A DNA stretch of 19,196 nt. It comes from UBA2108 sp963925495. Lineage in GTDB: Bacteria > Bacteroidota > Bacteroidia > Flavobacteriales_G > Salibacteraceae. Of the stretch, positions 14,572 through 19,196 are shown piece by piece. The position numbers were made by a program, and so were the translations under genes. A model generated the notes under the pieces. That model was not told the DNA's origin and did not search any database. It saw only the letters and a list, made by a program, of their open reading frames with translations. Within the stretch, counting starts at the first letter, position 1, and the number at the start of each line of letters is the position of its first letter. The stretch covers positions 1 to 19,196 of the forward strand of contig CAWUST010000069.1 of NCBI GenBank assembly GCA_963925495.1, in the 5' to 3' direction.

Positions 14572-15363
14572 ATGAGTATTGCATTAAAAGTTAGAACAAT
14601 GGCTGAAATGATGGCTTCTGGAGAAAAACCAGAAGTTTTGTTTTGGGTAGGATGCGCTGGAAGTTTTGATGATAGGGCAAAGAAAATCACCAAAGCATTT
14701 GTTCAATTACTTAATGGTGCTGGAATTTCATTTGCTGTTCTTGGTACAGAAGAATCTTGTACTGGTGACCCTGCTAAAAGAGCTGGCAATGAATTTTTAT
14801 TTCAAATGCAAGCTATGCAAAACATTCAGGTTTTGAATGGATACGAAGTCCAAAGTATTGTAACAACCTGCCCTCACTGTTTTAATACTTTAAAAAACGA
14901 ATATCCTGAATTGGGTGGAGAATACGAAGTTCAACATCACACACAATTCCTGCAAAAGCTCATTACTTCTGGTAAGCTAAAAATACAAGGAGGAGAGTTC
15001 AAAGGAAAACGAATTACTTTTCATGATCCTTGTTATTTGGGCCGTGGTAATGGAGAATATGAAGCGCCTCGAGATTTACTCCGAAAAATGGATGCCGAAT
15101 TGGTTGAAATGAAACGCTGTAAGACTAATGGACTATGTTGTGGAGCTGGTGGTGCTCAAATGTTTAAAGAAGCAGAAAAAGGCAACAAGGAAATAAATGT
15201 TGAAAGAACAGAAGATGCTTTAGAAGTAAAGCCAGATATTATTGCTACCGGATGTCCTTTTTGCAATACGATGATGACCGATGGAATTAAAAACGCCGAA
15301 AAAGAAAAAACAGTTCAAGTTTTTGATTTAGCTGAGTTAGTACTTGGAGCTCAAGAATTATAA
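14572..15363 (+). CDS. CCG-domain iron-sulfur protein (HdrB/HdrD/LutA-like)
   Basis: 263 residues with two cysteine-rich (CCG) domains. Domain 1 has C28, C63 and C100xxC103 ('TTCPHC') with 'ESCTGDPAKRAG' in place of a true CC pair. Domain 2 is complete: C154 ('HDPCYLG'), C189-C190-G ('GLCCGAGGAQMF') and C228xxC231 ('TGCPFC'). In HdrB and relatives such domains hold noncubane [4Fe-4S] clusters that reduce disulfides or serve as electron transfer sites. Cytosolic, no signal or membrane helix. With the membrane protein at 12787 it forms an apparent HdrDE-like complex in which electrons pass between menaquinone and an unknown cytosolic partner (inference). Only an HAD gene separates the two, and the downstream gene starts two bases after the stop. 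Confidence 0.9.
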   Translation: MSIALKVRTMAEMMASGEKPEVLFWVGCAGSFDDRAKKITKAFVQLLNGAGISFAVLGTEESCTGDPAKRAGNEFLFQMQAMQNIQVLNGYEVQSIVTTCPHCFNTLKNEYPELGGEYEVQHHTQFLQKLITSGKLKIQGGEFKGKRITFHDPCYLGRGNGEYEAPRDLLRKMDAELVEMKRCKTNGLCCGAGGAQMFKEAEKGNKEINVERTEDALEVKPDIIATGCPFCNTMMTDGIKNAEKEKTVQVFDLAELVLGAQEL

Positions 15364-15365
15364 TT

Positions 15366-15851
15366 ATGAAAAATTTAAACGACCTACCAAGTCATTCTAG
15401 AGTTTGGGTATATCAAGCAAATCGCAAATTAAACTCAGAGGAAAAATCATTAATTGAATCTAAGTCTAATTTATTTTTAGAATCTTGGGCGGCTCATGGG
15501 GCTGATTTGGATGCAGCTATAGAAATTTATTATGATCAGTTTGTGGTTTTATCTGTTGACGAAAATGTTGCGTCTGCAACTGGCTGTTCTATTGACAAAA
15601 GCGTACACTTTTTTCAGCAATTAGGAACTGAATTGAATATTGACTTTTTCAATCGATTATTAGTTGCATATAAACAAGAAGATGAAATCAAGTTACAACC
15701 ATTAAGTAAGTTCATGGATTTATTGTCGGAAGGTGAAATTAATGAGAATACCAAAGTATTTAATAACTTGGTTGTTAGTTTAGGCGATTTTCGAAGTAAT
15801 TGGGAAGTAAGCCTTAAAGATTCGTGGCATAAACAATTGTTACCAGCTTAA
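15366..15851 (+). CDS. Conserved small protein of unknown function, last gene of the operon
   Basis: 161 residues, cytosolic, no signal peptide. Visible landmarks are 'SRVWVYQANRKLNSEE' near the N-terminus, a 'LESWAAHGADLDA' segment, 'CSIDKSVHFFQQLG' and a C-terminal 'SWHKQLLP'. Similar Bacteroidota proteins are, as I recall, called 'ABC transporter ATPase'. There is no Walker A (GxxxxGKT), signature or Walker B motif in the whole protein, so that name cannot be right. It is likely co-translated with the iron-sulfur protein (2-base gap) and may be an accessory or assembly factor for the redox pair. No function is known to me. After it, no convincing terminator was found; GGCC-AACG-GGCC at about 15875 lacks a T-run. 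Confidence 0.82.
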   Translation: MKNLNDLPSHSRVWVYQANRKLNSEEKSLIESKSNLFLESWAAHGADLDAAIEIYYDQFVVLSVDENVASATGCSIDKSVHFFQQLGTELNIDFFNRLLVAYKQEDEIKLQPLSKFMDLLSEGEINENTKVFNNLVVSLGDFRSNWEVSLKDSWHKQLLPA

Positions 15852-15912
15852 ATACAAATAAATTTAAGGTTGTGGCCAACGGGCCTTTGGTATTATAGGT
15901 TTTTCAACCCCC

Positions 15913-15941
15913 AGTTTCCTTTACGAAAATGGAGTTTCCTT
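15913..15941 (+). repeat. Two direct copies of AGTTTCCTT, 20 bases apart
   Basis: AGTTTCCTT occurs at 15913-15921 and 15933-15941, start to start 20 bases, close to two helical turns. It is in the 233-base gap between the operon and the T9SS gene, about 120 bases upstream of the predicted T9SS promoter. It may be a regulator site or chance. Confidence 0.25.
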
Positions 15942-16058
15942 AGGCTTTCAGACTTCCATTGGAATAATAATCTTTCCAAAAGCCATCATTTTATGAGTCT
16001 TTTTAATCACAATTTGCAAGTAGAGAAATTAAATTGAAGTAAAGATTTGAAACAAACC

Positions 16059-16066
16059 TATATTTA
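16059..16066 (+). promoter_or_regulatory. Probable -7 promoter element for the T9SS protein
   Basis: TATATTTA differs from TAnnTTTG only in the last base. A TTG at 16034-16036 lies 22 bases before it, within the normal range for the -33 element. The start would be near 16070, leaving a leader of about 15 bases before the ATG at 16085. Confidence 0.4.
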
Positions 16067-16084
16067 GCACCTTAAATTAAAATT

Positions 16085-18838
16085 ATGCGAATTCTATTTT
16101 TTATTATAACAATACTTTTTTCATCCATTGGTTTTTCTCAAGTTTTGTTGGATCAAAACCTTGGTTCAACTTCCTCGAGTTATCAAAATTATGTTCAAAA
16201 TATTGAGACTTGGAAATCGGGTAAAGACCTTTCAAACGAAAAAGGATACAAATGGATAAATCGTTGGTCCGAGTTTTATGCCACACGAACCGATGGAAGT
16301 GGAAATTTGGTTTCAAATAAATATTACATAAATGCTGCAATTGCAGTTGCTAATCAAAAAGCAAATTATCAAGCTTCACGTGCCTCTGATTCTACTTGGA
16401 TGCCTGAAGGACCTGATACTTTAGTTGGTTCATTTAATACAGCTTCTAGCCATGGAGTAGCTCGAGTAAATTGTATTTCGTTTCACCCTACCGATAAAGA
16501 CACGTATTGGGTTGGCGCTTCACAAGGAGGTATTTGGAAAACAACTAACTCAGGAAAAACCTACACACCAATAAACAATAACCTTCCTATTTTAAGAATT
16601 AGCGACATAGCAGTTAACCCCGTAAACCCCGATGAGATGTATGTTTCGCTTGGCGATTATGCCTATTTAGGAGTTGCGCTTAGTACCGACGGTCGTAAAC
16701 GAAATACGCATTATGGAATGGGAGTTTATAAAACTACCAATGGCGGAATATCTTGGAAGGCTGCAGGACTTAACTACAAACTAACCGGATTTGACCAATC
16801 ACTAATTCGAAGGGTTTTTATAAACCCAAACAATACAAATGAATTAGTTGCTGCTGGTATAAGTGGGATATGGAAATCAACCGATGCTGGAGATAATTGG
16901 ACACAAACTTTGACCGAAGTAATGTGGGATTTTGAAATTAATCCTGAAAATTATAAGAGTCTAATTGCCTCAAGTGGTTTTATTTCTACTCTTAAAATTG
17001 GAAATGCTGCAATTTGGAAATCAAACGATTTTGGAACAACATGGAAAAAAGCAAACGCTCCAATTGCTGCACAAAACGAAGTTCAGAGAATTGAATTAAC
17101 GATTTCCGCATCCGATACCAATAGATGTTATGCAATATCTTGTGCTTTAGATAGGGGATTTCACGCTATTTATAAAAGTACGGATGGTGGACTCAATTGG
17201 GATACTACAATGACCATAAAAACAGGAATAAATCTTTTGACTTGGGATGATGGGAAAGCTTCTGGCGGACAAGGAACTTATGATTTGTTTATACACTCCG
17301 ACGTTAATAATCCGGACAAAATTACCATAGGCGGTGTAAATGTATGGGGAAGTGCTGATGCTGGAAAAACTTGGGACGGAGTATCCTATTGGCTTCGTTA
17401 TTATGGATTTACGCCCCATGCCGACCAGCATTTTATGAAGTTCAACCCATTAGACGAAAAATACTATTTGTGTAATGATGGCGGGGTTTTTAGAACCGAC
17501 ACCATTAAAATTGGTTCATGGAGAGCAACCGATACTGTTCAGAATTATAAATTTCCAACTACTTGGGAGGATATATCTTCAGGGATGCAAATTACTTCTT
17601 TATACCGAGTAGGTGTTTCACAAAACAATGCGGGCTTTTTAGTTTCAGGAGCTCAAGATAATGGAACATTTTTTAGAGATTCTTCAGGAAAATGGTCCAA
17701 TATTCATGGTGGAGATGGAATGGACTGTTTTATCGATAGAAAAGACCCAGATAATGTTGTGGTTTCTTCGCAATATGGACGAATAGCAAATTCTACAGAT
17801 GGAGGAAAATCCAACGCTCGTGGAATAACGCCAAATACTGGTGAAAATAGTGGATGGACAACTCCGTTACTTCCTCACCCCACAACTACGAACTTTTTTT
17901 TAGGAGCGGAAAACGTATTTCAATATTTAGGTTTTGGATCCTGGAATTCATTAGGAAAGCTGCCCGGCGGAACCGATTCTCCAATATCAGCAATGGATGT
18001 TAGCGATAGCCTAGTTGATCATTTGGTAGTGACCAAGAGAATCGATTATCAGAAAGGAAACAAAGCGCAAATTTTTTATACTGAAGACAAAGGAGTTAAG
18101 TGGAAAGATATAACTGCTGGTTTACCAGATAGTTTGTACTTCACTTCTGTAAAAATGGACGATAGAAACCCGGATATAATATGGGTAACAACTGGTGGTT
18201 TTATTGACGGAGTAAAAATATTTGAAACTAGAGATGGTGGTAAAACTTGGAAAAACATTAGTAATAATCTACCAAACATTCCTGTAAATTGTATTGAAAT
18301 AGATCAATATGCTGGGAACAATGCGTTATATGTAGGAACGGATGTAGGAGTATATTACACCAACGATAGTTTGACTACTTGGAGTTTGTATAGTAAAGAT
18401 TTGCCAAATGTAATTGTAAGCGATTTAGAAATCCATTACAAAGAACGCAGAATGTATTGCTCTACTTTTGGAAGAGGAGTTTGGTCAGTTGGAGTCATAG
18501 ATTCGGTATTTTATTTTGCCAAGGATACTACACACAAAGACACTTTAGCAAAAGACACAACGGTTTCAATACAAGAACTGAATTGGGGAAAATCAGTTTT
18601 TAGCATTGCCCCGAATCCAAACAAAGGAAATTTTAATGTTTTGTACCAAACGGAAGTATTAGGAAGGTGGGATATCAAAGTGGTGGACGTTATGGGAAGA
18701 ACAGTTTTTAGAAATAACGTGCAATTAGCCACATCAAAAGGAGAAGAATTATTGAATTTGAATTTATTGCCAGGTTCTTATTACTTAAGAATAAGTAATG
18801 AAGACAAAAGTAAAACCTTGAAATTTTTGGTGAATTAG
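16085..18838 (+). CDS. Secreted Asp-box beta-propeller (sortilin/BNR type) with T9SS sorting domain
   Basis: 917 residues. A signal peptide (1-19, MRILFFIITILFSSIGFSQ) leads to a region of BNR/Asp-box repeats of S/T-x-D-x-G-x-T/S-W type: 'TTNSGKTY' (153), 'TTNGGISW' (217), 'STDAGDNW' (265), 'SNDFGTTW' (313), then 'STDGGLNW', 'SADAGKTW', 'TEDKGVKW' and 'TRDGGKTW'. Such repeats build seven- to ten-bladed propellers as in sortilin/Vps10, xyloglucanases and photosystem assembly proteins. After a short Thr/Lys linker the last 78 residues (840-917, 'SIAPNPNKGNF'... 'GSYYLRIS'... 'KTLKFLVN') are a type A T9SS C-terminal domain, which carries the protein through the outer membrane and is cleaved or linked to the surface. 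Catalytic residues of a glycosidase were not identified, so enzyme or adhesin is open. Confidence 0.92.
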   Translation: MRILFFIITILFSSIGFSQVLLDQNLGSTSSSYQNYVQNIETWKSGKDLSNEKGYKWINRWSEFYATRTDGSGNLVSNKYYINAAIAVANQKANYQASRASDSTWMPEGPDTLVGSFNTASSHGVARVNCISFHPTDKDTYWVGASQGGIWKTTNSGKTYTPINNNLPILRISDIAVNPVNPDEMYVSLGDYAYLGVALSTDGRKRNTHYGMGVYKTTNGGISWKAAGLNYKLTGFDQSLIRRVFINPNNTNELVAAGISGIWKSTDAGDNWTQTLTEVMWDFEINPENYKSLIASSGFISTLKIGNAAIWKSNDFGTTWKKANAPIAAQNEVQRIELTISASDTNRCYAISCALDRGFHAIYKSTDGGLNWDTTMTIKTGINLLTWDDGKASGGQGTYDLFIHSDVNNPDKITIGGVNVWGSADAGKTWDGVSYWLRYYGFTPHADQHFMKFNPLDEKYYLCNDGGVFRTDTIKIGSWRATDTVQNYKFPTTWEDISSGMQITSLYRVGVSQNNAGFLVSGAQDNGTFFRDSSGKWSNIHGGDGMDCFIDRKDPDNVVVSSQYGRIANSTDGGKSNARGITPNTGENSGWTTPLLPHPTTTNFFLGAENVFQYLGFGSWNSLGKLPGGTDSPISAMDVSDSLVDHLVVTKRIDYQKGNKAQIFYTEDKGVKWKDITAGLPDSLYFTSVKMDDRNPDIIWVTTGGFIDGVKIFETRDGGKTWKNISNNLPNIPVNCIEIDQYAGNNALYVGTDVGVYYTNDSLTTWSLYSKDLPNVIVSDLEIHYKERRMYCSTFGRGVWSVGVIDSVFYFAKDTTHKDTLAKDTTVSIQELNWGKSVFSIAPNPNKGNFNVLYQTEVLGRWDIKVVDVMGRTVFRNNVQLATSKGEELLNLNLLPGSYYLRISNEDKSKTLKFLVN

Positions 18839-19130
18839 AGGGGTACGCTTGTGAAAACGGATTGCTTAATGACCTATTCCATAGTGGGTTTTGTTTTTTA
18901 TTAATTATACGCACTATAAGTTTTTTGACAATTTCCATTTCATTGGGTTTGCCTATGATATAGCTACTGACAATGGAGTTAGTTTTACATCTACCAATGA
19001 AATTACTACTCCAGCTAAAACATTTCAGCACTTACAATCCCTCCTCTTGGAAACAGAACAAAAGTTTCACCACCAGTTGCTGAAATTCGGATTGGTTGAC
19101 GGAAATAAAAAAGTGAATTATTGATTGAAA
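18839..19130. other. Intergenic region after the T9SS gene
   Basis: No supported gene. A 77-codon frame (18891-19124, plus) exists but opens with TTG directly on the terminator-like T-run and shows no known family. A minus-strand frame of 107 codons overlaps the T9SS coding end and is a shadow. A weak terminator-like site lies at 18873-18899. Confidence 0.5.
18873..18899 (+). terminator. Weak terminator-like hairpin after the T9SS gene
   Basis: CCTATTCCATAGTGGG can fold with TAT/ATA and flanking C-G pairs, with a bulge, followed by a T-rich tail broken by one G (TTTTGTTTTTT, 18889-18899). It is 35 bases past the stop codon. The stem is poor, so confidence is low. Confidence 0.35.
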
Positions 19131-19196
19131 TTATCCGTAAGGTTGGTTTTCGGTATCGTCACCTGAATCTAGCTCAGATTCTTTTTTATTTTTTTC
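19131..19196 (-). CDS. 3' end of a minus-strand gene (cut by the window)
   Basis: A frame enters from the window edge and ends at TAA (19133-19131), giving the tail KNKKESELDSGDDTENQPYG. Its charged, polar makeup is that of a natural disordered C-terminus. Part of the same sequence forms the inverted repeat GAATCT/AGATTC (19165-19181), followed on the plus strand by a T-rich run; the run is explained as Lys/Asn codons of this tail, but could also terminate plus-strand transcripts. Only 21 codons are visible, so the product cannot be named. Confidence 0.5.
   Translation of the reverse strand, partial: EKNKKESELDSGDDTENQPYG

Noticed and set aside
15875..15886. GGCC-AACG-GGCC hairpin as operon terminator
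   Set aside because: The stem is only four pairs and no T-run follows on the plus strand.
18708..19031. 107-codon minus-strand ORF
   Set aside because: It overlaps the end of the well-supported T9SS gene on the other strand, and the Ser/Asn/Leu-rich sequence is typical of a shadow frame.
18891..19124. 77-codon plus-strand ORF after the T9SS gene
   Set aside because: Its only start is a TTG inside the T-rich tail of a possible terminator; no family or codon pattern supports it.
19165..19195. GAATCT/AGATTC hairpin with T-run as plus-strand terminator
   Set aside because: Better explained as the Lys/Asn/Glu-rich C-terminal codons of the minus-strand gene; not called as a separate terminator, though a double use is possible.

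Overview
The window looks like chromosomal DNA of a free-living Bacteroidota, most likely of the Flavobacteriia or Cryomorphaceae-type lineages. It is AT-rich. Several genes are preceded by the Bacteroidota -7 promoter element TAnnTTTG. It holds a Bacteroidota-style LptD, an RecF/DUF721 pair, and a large secreted protein ending in a type IX secretion sorting domain. I see no tRNA, rRNA, CRISPR array, insertion sequence or phage gene.

Layout. Positions 1-2071 (minus strand) carry the start of a DUF2452-type gene, an M14 zinc carboxypeptidase-like gene and a seven-helix membrane protein, all overlapping head to tail as one operon. A divergent promoter region separates them from a PlsC-type acyltransferase (2154-3449, plus). 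This runs tail to tail, 15 bases apart, into the recF/DUF721 pair (3465-4854, minus), which serves DNA repair and probably replicative helicase handling. A membrane-anchored TPR protein (5170-5859) ends at a clear intrinsic terminator. The stretch 5916-7478 is looser: a startless open frame, a cytoplasmic TPR protein on the minus strand, dyad sequences and a 40-codon ORF. ridA (7475-7855) and lptD (8068-10593) follow on the minus strand.

lptD is divergent from a compact plus-strand operon (10737-15851): peptidoglycan amidase, MCE/MlaD-like lipid transport protein, membrane b-type cytochrome/2x[4Fe-4S] protein, small HAD-fold protein, CCG-domain iron-sulfur protein and a conserved small protein of unknown role. 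Gaps are -11 to +11 bases. The locus thus joins outer-membrane assembly (LptD), wall cleavage (amidase), lipid traffic (MCE) and an HdrDE-like quinone-linked redox pair. The last gene, 16085-18838, is a cell-surface or secreted beta-propeller with Asp-box repeats and a T9SS C-terminal domain. The window closes with a 292-base gap and the 3' tip of a further minus-strand gene.

No obviously new defence or mobile system was found. The points most worth a second look are the envelope/redox operon with an interposed HAD phosphatase, the odd start of lptD, a histidine ladder in the seven-helix protein, interleaved inverted repeats behind lptD, and the unexplained sequence at 5994-6164.
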